DNA from: an uncultured Bacteroidales bacterium
Lineage (GTDB): Bacteria; Bacteroidota; Bacteroidia; Bacteroidales; F082
Reading direction: 5' to 3'
Assembly (NCBI GenBank): GCA_905234645.1
Contig: CAJOIS010000009.1
Span: 1-64,000, forward strand
DNA: 64,000 bases
A program made the position numbers and the translations under genes. Shown here in pieces: positions 6,927 through 15,683 of the stretch. Position 1 is the stretch's first letter; the number at the start of each line of letters is the position of its first letter. Under the pieces are notes generated by a model, which was not told where the DNA came from, made no database searches, and saw nothing but the letters and a program-made list of their open reading frames with translations.

Positions 6927-8351
6927 CTATTCGGCTGACAGTTGACGAGCCGCCATTCGGTTCACTGCATTGATATCCAATTGCGGCCAGTCCACATCTT
7001 CAGTGTCATCGAATTCCAGCAGGAAACCCATATATAAAGGGAGCGTCAGAAGCTGTCCCTCTCTACCCACATTGTAGTCGCCGAATTTGATGGCTTGATG
7101 GATGTGGTATTTCTCGGGCTTCTCCAAAACTGTGCGAATACTTTTGGCTTTGTTGGTCGTCGACTTCACTTCACAAGGGACACATTCCCCTTTTTGGCGA
7201 ATCAAAAAGTCCAATTCAAGGCCGCTGTCTTTGTGATAATAATAGAGGTTCTGGCCTTTTTTGTGCAGAAAATCTGCCATAATCCCTTCGAAGATAGCCC
7301 CTTTATAGCCAAACAGCCGGCCTTGCAGCACGTCGGCACGGGTTCCGAAATCCAACATGGCCATCAAAATTCCAATGTCGGTAAGATAAACCTTGAACAC
7401 ATCGCTTTTGGCGTTCCCGTTCAGAGGCAATTCGGGCTGTGTAGTATTGTAGCAGCGGTGAATGATTCCGGCATCTTCCAACCATTGCAAGCTTCCGGCA
7501 AATTGCGAAGCCCGACCTCCTTTCCTGACCATGGAATACTGGAATTTCTTGTTTTCTTTTGCCAACTGGGCAGGAATGGACTCAAAACACTCACGGATAT
7601 GTGGCTTGTCCTCATCATCGGCATATTTTACCATATCATCTTTGTACTCGTCGATGATGGAATCATAAACCTTGGCGACTTCCCCTATATGATTGGTCTC
7701 AAAAAAACAATTGACGGCAGCGGGCAATCCTCCAACAATGATGTAACGATAAAACAACTGCTTGAAAGCATAATGTATGCCTTCTGGAACAGGCTTCTCT
7801 TCCTGATAGCATTTGCGGACCGCCACAATAGCTTCTTGACTGATACCATTCGCCCACAGGAACTCCTCAAAGTCTAACGGATACATGGTTACGATGGTTT
7901 CATAGCCCACTGGAATAGAGTTTTTCCCAAGATGCTCATTCTTTTTCTTTCGTTTTCGTTCCCCATAGCCTTTGACGCCTAAGAGCGAACCTGTGGCGAT
8001 AACATCGTATCGGCCATCCAACTTGAATGACTTCAGCGATGTTCGGGCATCAGGACAATCCTGGATTTCATCCAAAATAATACAAGTTTTTCCAGGAACA
8101 AATTTAGCCTCGGGCATCAAAGTGGAAAGGTTCATCAGGATAGCATCCACCTTTTTGACTCCTTGAAATGCGGTTGCCTTATCTGGTTCAAGAAGAAAGT
8201 TGATATATACGACATGATCATAATGCGTCTGCGCAAACTGTTGGACAATAAAAGTCTTTCCACATTGTCGGATTCCCTTGATAACAAGTGGGTTGTGTTG
8301 TTTTTCTTCCTTCCATTGAAGCAGTGTATTCTCAATTTTTCGTTTCAGCAT
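6927..8351 (-). CDS. DUF4143-type AAA ATPase (first copy)
   Basis: The 474-residue protein belongs to the large family of AAA ATPases with a C-terminal DUF4143 domain. A Walker A motif (GIRQCGKT) is at about residues 25-32, Walker B (CIILDEIQDCP) at about 90-100, and a sensor-like ATGSLLG follows. The C-terminal part has LDFLIRQKGECVPCEVKS, a D-x(n)-E-V-K arrangement like a PD-(D/E)XK nuclease core. The cellular role of the family is unknown. The promoter is overlapped by the first of four 32-bp tandem repeats extending upstream, suggesting dedicated control. No partner gene is adjacent. A second, divergent copy lies at 11942-13231. Confidence 0.88.
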   Translation of the reverse strand: MLKRKIENTLLQWKEEKQHNPLVIKGIRQCGKTFIVQQFAQTHYDHVVYINFLLEPDKATAFQGVKKVDAILMNLSTLMPEAKFVPGKTCIILDEIQDCPDARTSLKSFKLDGRYDVIATGSLLGVKGYGERKRKKKNEHLGKNSIPVGYETIVTMYPLDFEEFLWANGISQEAIVAVRKCYQEEKPVPEGIHYAFKQLFYRYIIVGGLPAAVNCFFETNHIGEVAKVYDSIIDEYKDDMVKYADDEDKPHIRECFESIPAQLAKENKKFQYSMVRKGGRASQFAGSLQWLEDAGIIHRCYNTTQPELPLNGNAKSDVFKVYLTDIGILMAMLDFGTRADVLQGRLFGYKGAIFEGIMADFLHKKGQNLYYYHKDSGLELDFLIRQKGECVPCEVKSTTNKAKSIRTVLEKPEKYHIHQAIKFGDYNVGREGQLLTLPLYMGFLLEFDDTEDVDWPQLDINAVNRMAARQLSAE

Positions 8352-8377
8352 AGCAGTGGTTTTACCATTTTATGGGG

Positions 8378-8385
8378 CAAAAATA
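8378..8385 (-). promoter_or_regulatory. -7 promoter box of the first DUF4143 ATPase
   Basis: Minus-strand TATTTTTG. Its first two bases are also the last two bases of the first 32-bp repeat, so promoter and repeat array are fused. Confidence 0.75.
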
Positions 8386-8511
8386 CACTTTTTCCAACGA
8401 ATAATTCCATTTTCTTACACTTTTTCAAACGAATATTTTCAAATCATTACACTTTTTTAAACGAATTGTTCGATATTCTTACAGTTTTTTAAACGAATAC
8501 TTCAATTAAAA
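8384..8511. repeat. Four 32-bp tandem repeats upstream of the DUF4143 ATPase
   Basis: Units at 8384, 8416, 8448 and 8480 are each exactly 32 bp. On the minus strand the conserved part of each is ATTCGTTTRAAAAAGTGTA (19 bp) followed by 13 variable bases. The unit nearest the gene runs directly into the -7 box. A spacing of 32 bp is close to three turns of B-DNA, so bound proteins would sit on one face. They look like an operator array. Confidence 0.9.
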
Positions 8512-8578
8512 TGATTATTCTGCGAAGTTTTGACTTGATAGGTCATTTCGCAGGCGTGGTCAGTATATGAAAAAAACG

Positions 8579-8586
8579 TACCTTTG
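8579..8586 (+). promoter_or_regulatory. -7 promoter box for uvrA
   Basis: TACCTTTG, a perfect TAnnTTTG match, about 20 bp before the proposed TTG start of uvrA. Confidence 0.75.
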
Positions 8587-8607
8587 CAGGTTCAAATTTT
8601 CCGAACC

Positions 8608-11383
8608 TTGAAAGAGCAAACAACCTCCTATATCACCATCCGAAACGCCAAGGTCAACAACCTGAAAGGCATTAGTTTGCGGATCCCTAAAAACAAGCTG
8701 GTGGTCATCACGGGCCTGTCGGGATCGGGCAAGTCGTCCTTGGCGTTCGACACGCTTTATGCCGAAGGGCAACGCCGCTATGTGGAGAGCTTGAGCTCCT
8801 ACGCACGGCAGTTCATGGGCCGCCTCAACAAGCCAGACGTGGAGAGCATCACGGGCCTCTCGCCCGCCATCGCCATTGAGCAGAAGGTGAACTCGCACAA
8901 CCCACGCTCCACCGTGGGCACCAGCACTGAGATCTACGAATACCTGAAACTCCTCTACGCCCGCATCGGCAAGACCTACTCCCCCGCCTCGGGCAAGCTG
9001 GTCAAGAAACACCAGGTGATGGATGTGGTGAACCATATCCTACGGCCTACATCGTCGCGCCGCTTCACCTGCCCGAAGGCCGCAGCCTCGAAGAGCACCT
9101 CAACATCCTTATGCAGCAGGGTTTCTACCGTATATTATATAACGGCGAGATCATCAAAATCGAGGATTTCCTCGACCAGAAGAAAAAGGTCAGCGAGAAG
9201 AAGGTGAAGCTGCTCATCGACCGCATCAAGGTCACAACGAGAGCATGGACGACGCCATAGGGCGCATCTCCGACTCGGTGCAGACCGCCTTCTACGAGGG
9301 CAAGGAGACCTGTCAGGTGATCAGCGAACTCGACGGCGAGCGCAAGGAAGCCGACTTCTCATCGCGTTTCGAGGCCGATGGCATCACCTTCGAGCCACCT
9401 ACGGCCAATATGTTCGCCTTCAACAACCCCTACGGCGCCTGCCCCACCTGTCAAGGCTTCGGCAGCGTCATCGGCATCGACCCCGACCTGGTGGTGCCCA
9501 ACAAGAGCCTGTCCATCTACGAGAACGCCATCGCCTGCTGGCGTGGCGAGAAGATGAGCGAGTGGAAAGACGCCCTCATCCGCGTGGCCGACAAGGTGGG
9601 AATCCCCATCTTCAAGCCGTTCTACGAGCTCACCGACGAACAGGTGAGCCTCCTCTGGACCGGCAACCAGTACTTCGAAGGCATCGTGGACTTCTTCAAC
9701 TATGTTGAGACACAGTCCTATAAGATACAATACCGCGTGATGCTGTCGCGCTACCGCGGCAAGACGGTCTGCCCCGAATGCCACGGCACACGCCTGCGCC
9801 GACAAGCGCAATATGTGAAAGTGGGCGGCAAGAGCATCACTGACCTCGTGCTGATGCCCTTGGACGAGCTGAAGGCCTTCTTCGACCACCTCAAACTCGA
9901 CGAGACCGACAGCAAGATCGCCTCTCGCCTGCTCGTGGAAATCAACAACCGCCTGGACTTCATCATCGAGGTGGGCTTGGGTTACCTGACCCTGAACCGT
10001 CTCTCCAACACGCTTTCGGGCGGCGAGTCGCAGCGCATCAACCTCGCGACATCGTTGGGCAGCAGCCTGGTCGGCTCCACCTATATCTTGGACGAGCCCA
10101 GCATCGGCCTACATTCCCGCGACACCGAGCAACTCATCAAGGTGCTAAAACGCCTGCGCGACATCGGCAACACCGTCATCGTGGTGGAACATGACGAGGA
10201 GATCATCCGCAGCGCCGACTACATCATCGACATCGGGCCGATGGCGGGTGCCTTTGGCGGCGAGGTCGTGTTTGAGGGCGAGATCAAGGACCTCGTCCAC
10301 TGCGAGAAGAGCCTCACCACGCAATACCTCACGGGCAAGATGAGCATCCCCGTGCCCACCCGTATAATAATAAAAGGTGCCTCGCAAAACAACCTCAAAA
10401 ACCTCACTGTGCGCTTCCCGCTCAACACGATGACCGTCATCACGGGCGTGAGCGGCTCGGGCAAGTCCACCTTGGTGAAGGACGTGCTCTGGCCCGCCAT
10501 GAAACGCCATCTCGGCGAGGCTGTGGAGCGCTGCGGCAGCTTCGGCGCTTTGGAAGGCGACCTCGGCCTCATCCAAGCTGTGGAGTTCATCGACCAGAAC
10601 CCCATCGGCAAGTCATCACGCTCCAACCCAGCGACTTATATGAAGGCCTACGACGAGATCAGGCAGTTGTTCTCGGAGCAGAAGCTGGCAAAGCTGCGTG
10701 GCGTGAAGCCCGCCTTCTTCTCGTTCAACGTGCCGGGCGGCCGCTGCGAGGAATGTGAGGGCGAGGGCGTCGTGAAGATCGAGATGCAGTTCATGGCCGA
10801 CGTCTATCTGCCTTGCGAGGCCTGTCACGGCACACGCTTCAAGGAAGAGGTGTTGGAGATCAAATACGACGGCAAGAACGTCTCCGACATCTTGAACATG
10901 AGCATCGATGAGGCCATCGATTTCTTCGAAGGCTCCTCGGAGCGCGACACCGCCGTCGTGAAACGCATCCTCTCACGGTTGAAGCCCTTGCGGGATGTTG
11001 GGCTGGGCTACCTGATGCTCGGGCAGTCGGCAAGTTCGCTCTCTGGCGGCGAGGCGCAGCGTGTGAAGTTGGCCACCTTCCTTGTCAAGGGACAAGTCGA
11101 GAAGCCCACCCTCTTCATCTTCGACGAGCCTACCACGGGCTTGCATTTCCACGATGTGAACAAGTTGTTGGAGTCGTTCAACGCCTTGATTGCCAACGGC
11201 CACAGCGTTATCATCATCGAGCACAACATGGAGGTCATCAAGTCGGCGGACTGGGTCATCGACCTGGGTCCCGAGAGCGGCAACAAGGGCGGCGAGATCG
11301 TCTTTGAAGGCACGCCCGAGGACTTGGTGAAGTGCAAGGCGTCGTACACGGGTAAAGCACTGAAAAACAAACTGAAACCATGA
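8608..11383 (+). pseudogene. uvrA: Excinuclease ABC subunit A, reading frame broken twice
   Basis: All UvrA landmarks are present over about 925 codons: first Walker A (GLSGSGKSS), zinc-finger pairs CPTCQG and CPECHG, signature LSGGESQR, second Walker A (GVSGSGKST), CEECEG/CEACHG and LSGGEAQRVKLA. The protein is the damage-recognition ATPase of nucleotide excision repair. The frame changes near 9043 (after DVVNHIL, entering [14 protein letters not shown]) and again near 9235 (after LLIDRIKV, entering HNESMDD). Both shifts fit loss of 3n+1 bases, and the flanks read as normal UvrA, so these are either small real deletions or assembly errors. I place the start at TTG 8608 because the track start at 8584 lies inside the promoter. 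It overlaps the next gene by 4 bp. Confidence 0.88.
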
Positions 11384-11904
11384 AATCAACCGAAATAAAC
11401 CATCCTTTAAGCGAGCGGCAGCAGAAGGTCGTCGATACGCTGATCGGTCTCGGCATCGAGTTCGACATCAAGTTTCACCCGCCGTTGGGTTCCATCGAGG
11501 AGTCGCTGGCCTACTGGGGCAAGTTCGAAGCCACGCACTGCAAGAACCTGTTTTTCAGGAACCACAAGGGCAACAAGCATTACCTGGTCGTCTTCGAGTG
11601 CATGCACCAGATGGACATCCACGACTTGGAGCAGCGCCTACACCAAGGCAAGCTGACCTTCGCCTCGGAGGCGAGGATGGAGAAATACCTCGGCCTGAAA
11701 CCGGGCAGCGTCTCCCCTTTCGGCCTCGTCAACGACGCAGAGCACCACGTCCACCTCTTCATCGACAAGAACCTCCAGAACGCCCCCCGATTAAGCTTCC
11801 ACCCCAATGACAACACTGGGACGATTATCATTAGTCAGGAGGATTTTATAAAGTTCCTTGATGCTATGGGGAACTCATACGAATTCATTGAACTGTACGA
11901 TTGA
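11380..11904 (+). CDS. YbaK/ProX-type aminoacyl-tRNA deacylase (prolyl-tRNA editing domain)
   Basis: The 174-residue protein has the fold signature of the YbaK/ProX family, which hydrolyses mischarged tRNA such as Ala-tRNA(Pro): an N-terminal helix, a KNLFFRNHKGNKHYLVV strand containing the conserved lysine, and the GLKPGSVSPFGLVND motif. It starts with an ATG overlapping the uvrA stop (ATGA), so the two are coupled. A 35-bp stretch near its 3' end (11815-11849) is duplicated at 13380-13414, beyond the adjacent DUF4143 ATPase. The gene itself looks complete. Confidence 0.85.
   Translation: MKSTEINHPLSERQQKVVDTLIGLGIEFDIKFHPPLGSIEESLAYWGKFEATHCKNLFFRNHKGNKHYLVVFECMHQMDIHDLEQRLHQGKLTFASEARMEKYLGLKPGSVSPFGLVNDAEHHVHLFIDKNLQNAPRLSFHPNDNTGTIIISQEDFIKFLDAMGNSYEFIELYD
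11815..11849 (+). repeat. 35-bp direct repeat, copy A (inside the editing-protein gene)
   Basis: ACTGGGACGATTATCATTAG and the following 15 bases encode part of TGTIIISQEDFI. A copy with one mismatch occurs at 13380-13414 in the same orientation. This copy is in its native coding context. Confidence 0.9.
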
Positions 11905-11941
11905 ATATTTGCGTGAAACGCCAAAAGAACCTTGAATCTTC

Positions 11942-13231
11942 CTAATTTTTCAAGCATCCTATCGGGACTACCATCACGCCGTCAGTCCTCAAATATGCAT
12001 ATTGTCCGACAGCCGTTAGCACCATCTTGAATGACGGTTTCTTCATTTTTGTTGTGTCAATCATATCGGCCAAGGAATTCAGATTGGAAGCTCCTTCTTC
12101 AATGAGAGTCTCACCGCCAAGTTTTATCTCTATCAGACCATAACTGCCATTCCTCAAATGAACGACGGCATCACATTCGAGACCATTCTTGTCACGATAA
12201 TGAAACACATCGCCCTCGTTGGCATCAGCATATACACGCAAATCCCTTACGCATAGCGTCTCAAAGAGCAGACCCATTGTTTCCAAATCATTCAGCAAAT
12301 CGTTAGGTCCCAAGCCCAATGCAGCAATGGCAATGGAGGGATCAACGAAATAGCGAGTGTCACTAGTTCGTATTGCTGTCTTTGAACGTAGATTGGGATT
12401 CCACGCGGGCATGTCCTCGATGACAAAGATTTTTTTCAGAGCCTTTATGTAAGATGCAACAGTTTCATCGCTCATCCCTTCTGGCTCGTTAGTTTTCATA
12501 TCTGCAACGATAGTGGGAACACCCGCCATAGCACCTTGAAGCCGTGCATAAGAACGCATCAGCCGCTTTGCCCGATGTTGGTCTCTCGCCACCCCATCAA
12601 CCCTTGAAATATCAGAACGAGTGATGGCTTCGAAATACTCTTTAACTTGACTAAGTGCCGCCTTGGCCGTCTTCTTGTTCAACGACTTGGGCCATCCTCC
12701 ACGACAAATGGCAAAAGCGACATCCTCCATCACCAGAGAATTGGTGCCATCCACCTTCTCTAGATGAGAAAAGAGTTCGCCAAGACTGACATCGCCTGAC
12801 GATTCTCCAGACTCCCATAGCGACATGGGGCGCATCGTAAGCCATGCAAAACGCCCTGCTCCCGTATGATGGATTTTCGAGTCATCGGCAGGAACAGCAG
12901 AACCAGTCAGCATAAAAAGGCCGTCATCTTTTCTATGGTCTGTCTCAAAACGAACAGCATCCCACAACTGAGGGGCAATCTGCCATTCGTCAATCAGTCT
13001 TGGTGTGTCGCCTTGAAGCAACCGCTTTATGTTGGTTTCTGCCAATTGCAGGTTCTGAGCCATCGTTGCAGGATCATCCATATAAAGGATACTTTTGGCT
13101 TGCTGCTCAGCCGTTGTCGTCTTGCCACAAGCTTTCGGCCCTTCTATCAGAACGGCTCCCATAGCATCCAACTTTTCCTCTAAAAGCCTATCGGCAATTC
13201 TCTTTCTGTATCCAATGCTGTTCTCTGCCAT
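11942..13231 (-). CDS. DUF4143-type AAA ATPase (second copy)
   Basis: The 429-residue protein has Walker A (GPKACGKTT, residues about 31-39), a Walker B-like RLIDEWQ near residue 80, a sensor-like LTGSAVP, and a C-terminal DUF4143 region containing LECDAVVHL and GLIEIKLGG, a D-x(n)-E-I-K arrangement like a PD-(D/E)XK nuclease core. It is only distantly similar to the copy at 6927-8351. Three 23-bp tandem repeats lie upstream of its promoter. The gene and its repeats are bracketed by a 35-bp direct repeat, and the neighbouring restriction gene is cut off at that repeat, so it appears to have arrived as a module. Confidence 0.87.
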   Translation of the reverse strand: MAENSIGYRKRIADRLLEEKLDAMGAVLIEGPKACGKTTTAEQQAKSILYMDDPATMAQNLQLAETNIKRLLQGDTPRLIDEWQIAPQLWDAVRFETDHRKDDGLFMLTGSAVPADDSKIHHTGAGRFAWLTMRPMSLWESGESSGDVSLGELFSHLEKVDGTNSLVMEDVAFAICRGGWPKSLNKKTAKAALSQVKEYFEAITRSDISRVDGVARDQHRAKRLMRSYARLQGAMAGVPTIVADMKTNEPEGMSDETVASYIKALKKIFVIEDMPAWNPNLRSKTAIRTSDTRYFVDPSIAIAALGLGPNDLLNDLETMGLLFETLCVRDLRVYADANEGDVFHYRDKNGLECDAVVHLRNGSYGLIEIKLGGETLIEEGASNLNSLADMIDTTKMKKPSFKMVLTAVGQYAYLRTDGVMVVPIGCLKN

Positions 13232-13256
13232 ATAACATTCATTTTGTATCAGGCTG

Positions 13257-13264
13257 CAAAAATA
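13257..13264 (-). promoter_or_regulatory. -7 promoter box of the second DUF4143 ATPase
   Basis: Minus-strand TATTTTTG about 25 bp before the ATG at 13231. Confidence 0.75.
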
Positions 13265-13302
13265 GGCTATTTTCTTTAAAATGAAAGAATTATTTCAAAT
13301 TA

Positions 13303-13371
13303 TTTGGTTATTTGGCGCGATTCTGTTTGGTTATTTGGCGCGATTTCGTTTGGTTATTTGGCGTATTACTT
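13303..13371. repeat. Three 23-bp tandem repeats upstream of the second DUF4143 ATPase
   Basis: Units begin at 13303, 13326 and 13349 with the consensus TTTGGTTATTTGGCGCGATT; the third degrades after GCG. They begin about 40 bp upstream of the -7 box and end at the truncated restriction gene. Unit sequence differs from the array at 8384-8511, but the position relative to the ATPase is similar. Confidence 0.88.
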
Positions 13372-13978
13372 ATTGAATTACTGGGACGATTATCATTAGC
13401 CAGGAGGATTTTATTTGCCTATCGGTTATTGGTTCTTCAACATCAGGAAGATGCACCACGAACAACAAAGTCTTCGTCGGCGTGTGAATGGAAGTTTGGA
13501 TGTTGTCTTCCGATAATGTCAAGTATTTAATCGCGTTATGGATGGTAAACTCCTCCCACTTTTGGAGCCAACCATCCTTGTTGTAATAAGGCAATTTGTC
13601 GGGTATGATGAATATTTGGAAATAAGGAATGTTAGCGCATCGGATGTTTGCCGTTTCGCCCAGCATGTTCTCAAAATAATTGTTTGAGTTTTGGGAATAG
13701 TTCTGCATGACAAACTTGACTCCAATTCCCGCCAAAGGCTGTCCGTGACGTAGAATTGTGATGTCAACGACCTTGTCAATGTAGCGACCATCCAACTTCA
13801 TCTCCTTGCCTTTTCCTATGCCCAAAGAGCAAATTGAATAGCCGTCACCCAACCGTTCTTTCAGGTCTTTTGCGATTGCACCGTGAAGAATCTTCAACTT
13901 TTCATTGCTCCGCGACCCCGTTTCAAGGAACTTCTTAAAAGAGTTCCCGACTACCTTTAGAAATTCTTGATTGTCCAT
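13370..13978 (-). CDS. Type II restriction endonuclease, apparently truncated at the 3' end
   Basis: The 202-residue ORF overlaps the 3' end of the adjacent adenine methyltransferase by 44 bp, the usual layout of a type II restriction-modification pair. The middle region (MKLDGRYIDKVVDITILRHG then AGIGVKFVMQN) looks like a PD-(D/E)XK-type core. The last 14 or so residues (IKSSWLMIIVPVIQ) are encoded by the antisense of a 35-bp segment copied from the editing-protein gene, so the native C-terminus is missing from about 13414 onward. It is probably inactive. Specificity cannot be read. Confidence 0.65.
   Translation of the reverse strand: MDNQEFLKVVGNSFKKFLETGSRSNEKLKILHGAIAKDLKERLGDGYSICSLGIGKGKEMKLDGRYIDKVVDITILRHGQPLAGIGVKFVMQNYSQNSNNYFENMLGETANIRCANIPYFQIFIIPDKLPYYNKDGWLQKWEEFTIHNAIKYLTLSEDNIQTSIHTPTKTLLFVVHLPDVEEPITDRQIKSSWLMIIVPVIQ
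13380..13414 (+). repeat. 35-bp direct repeat, copy B (junction scar)
   Basis: Copy of 11815-11849 with one mismatch out of 35. It sits between the 23-bp repeat array and the truncated restriction gene and is out of its coding context, which marks it as the derived copy. Confidence 0.9.
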
Positions 13979-15386
13979 ATTTTTCCGTCAGTTTATAGTT
14001 TAAATATTGTTCTAAATCCTTTGAGGCGAATGTGTAATAGCCTCCACTCTTGTAATTTTTCAGAAGTTTTATGTAATTCATAAATTCTTCTGAATGAATC
14101 AGTTGCTTGATTGTATCAAATTCAATTTCGGTCAGAATGTAAAGGCCGCTGTATAAGCCTTTTCCTTTCGCGACTGGCTCTAGTTTTATGCTGCTTAGGT
14201 CTTTGAGAATTGTGTTGATGGCATACTTTTCCTTTGAAACATCCTTCAATGCTTGAGTGCGACCAAAAAGATACCAATACTTATCCTCTTCAATGTCTCT
14301 CTTTGACAGTTTGTCTTTGTTGTCAAGCAAATGACAATATGCTTGTTCGTTTTGTTTAAAGACCTCCAAAGGAACTGGTTTCCCTTTTTCATCATATGGA
14401 TAGATGCACCTTCTCCATTTGCCAGTCGATGCTTTCAAAATATCAATAGTTCCTCCTGTAAAATCAAAGTCGCCAATAAACACCTTATCAGCAAGGGTTG
14501 CAAAGCCGTTTTTGACCGAAACATACGGATAACCGTATGTGGTTTTCACATTTTTGAGCAACGCAAGGCTTTCTTTTTTAGAGAAATAGAAGTTCTTCCC
14601 AATTTGAATATCAGCATAAGACAATTCGTCTTGTAACACTGCCCTTCTTTCCGTTTCATCAAACACACAGTATTCGATACTGTCGAATGTCTTTGTCTTA
14701 CTAAACCGTGAAATAAGAGTGTATGTGGTGGCGTCAAACGGCTGAAAATGTCCCAAATCAATGACTCCTGACAAGTTTTGGTGAAGAATGACATAGTTTC
14801 TAAGATTGATTCCAGCCAAACTACCTAGCCACGAACTTGGTGTAATTAAACACATCAAGCCGTCTTTTGCCAACATATTGAAACCGATTTCAAAAAAGAC
14901 GATAAACAGATCTGTCATACCTCCCTCGGCGAACTTGAACTTCTTTACAGCCTTGTAACTGTCGTCAAGATTATGCACTCGCACATAAGGCGGATTACCA
15001 AACACATAATCCATTTTGCCGTTGAAGCGCTCAACGGTCAGCGTATCTGCGTTCAGGATATTCCATTGTACGCCTTGTATTCCGTATCCTACTGCGACTT
15101 CGTTGAGGTTTTGGATGCAAGCATTACATTCAACGGCATCCAATTCAATGCCATGAACATAAGTTTCCAATTCCAGTTTTAATTCAGACAAATCCCGTTT
15201 CTGTGAGAGAAACAAAGAGCAATATCTTCTCACAATTTCTGAGAGAAATGCTCCATCGCCACAACTGTTGTCAATGACATGTTTCTGTAAAATATTGGGA
15301 TTGTTATAATCGCCAAAATCAAGGATGGTTTTGACAATATAATCGGGCGTATATACCCTTCCGTGCTGTTTGACTGCCTTTGCCAT
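13935..15386 (-). CDS. Type II N6-adenine DNA methyltransferase
   Basis: The ATG at 15386 (MAKAVKQHGRVYTPDYIV) gives 483 residues and avoids an N-terminal extension that would read into the repeat-rich spacer. Motif X-like RVYTPDYIVKTILD, motif I (DNSCGDGAFL) and motif IV (GNPPYVRV) identify a gamma-class adenine methyltransferase of the Eco57I/BsuBI-like type. A long C-terminal target-recognition region follows. It is the modification half of a pair whose nuclease gene downstream is truncated, so it may now act as a solitary methylase. Confidence 0.85.
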   Translation of the reverse strand: MAKAVKQHGRVYTPDYIVKTILDFGDYNNPNILQKHVIDNSCGDGAFLSEIVRRYCSLFLSQKRDLSELKLELETYVHGIELDAVECNACIQNLNEVAVGYGIQGVQWNILNADTLTVERFNGKMDYVFGNPPYVRVHNLDDSYKAVKKFKFAEGGMTDLFIVFFEIGFNMLAKDGLMCLITPSSWLGSLAGINLRNYVILHQNLSGVIDLGHFQPFDATTYTLISRFSKTKTFDSIEYCVFDETERRAVLQDELSYADIQIGKNFYFSKKESLALLKNVKTTYGYPYVSVKNGFATLADKVFIGDFDFTGGTIDILKASTGKWRRCIYPYDEKGKPVPLEVFKQNEQAYCHLLDNKDKLSKRDIEEDKYWYLFGRTQALKDVSKEKYAINTILKDLSSIKLEPVAKGKGLYSGLYILTEIEFDTIKQLIHSEEFMNYIKLLKNYKSGGYYTFASKDLEQYLNYKLTEKYGQSRISKGSRELF

Positions 15387-15451
15387 ACGCGATATGATTT
15401 TGCGTTTGGCAATCTGTCTCCTACGAACACAGTGCGTGGGCAATTTTGCCC

Positions 15452-15559
15452 TAACACTGCGGTCGTAGGAAACCGAATTACACAGACAAAACGCCCACGC
15501 TGTGGGTGTTTACAATCTGTTTTCGGTGTAATCTTGAAATTTCCTACGTTTCAGTGTTA
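15452..15559. mobile_element. MITE-like 108-bp palindromic element
   Basis: The ends TAACACTG...CAGTGTTA are perfect inverted repeats, followed inward by CGTAGGAAA/TTTCCTACG, ATTACAC/GTGTAAT and a central AACGCCCAC/GTGGGTGTT hairpin. The whole fragment folds into one long imperfect stem with no coding capacity, the form of a miniature inverted-repeat element. It lies 65 bp upstream of the methyltransferase start. No clear target duplication was identified. Confidence 0.7.
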
Positions 15560-15683
15560 CTCAAACAAATAGCAAACGCTAAATTATTATGTTAGTTAAT
15601 TTATATCTTTTTGTATTTCAATATTTTAATTACAACTCAGTTTTTTGTTTTCAAATGATTTCATCCGCAAATATACAACTTTT

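Noticed and set aside
7095-7877. 260-residue plus-strand ORF inside the DUF4143 ATPase gene
   Set aside because: Antisense shadow; the minus strand has Walker motifs, promoter and repeat array.
8384-8511. 32-bp tandem units considered as a CRISPR array
   Set aside because: The conserved part is only 19 bp and varies, the variable part is 13 bp and AT-rich, units are contiguous, and no cas gene is present.
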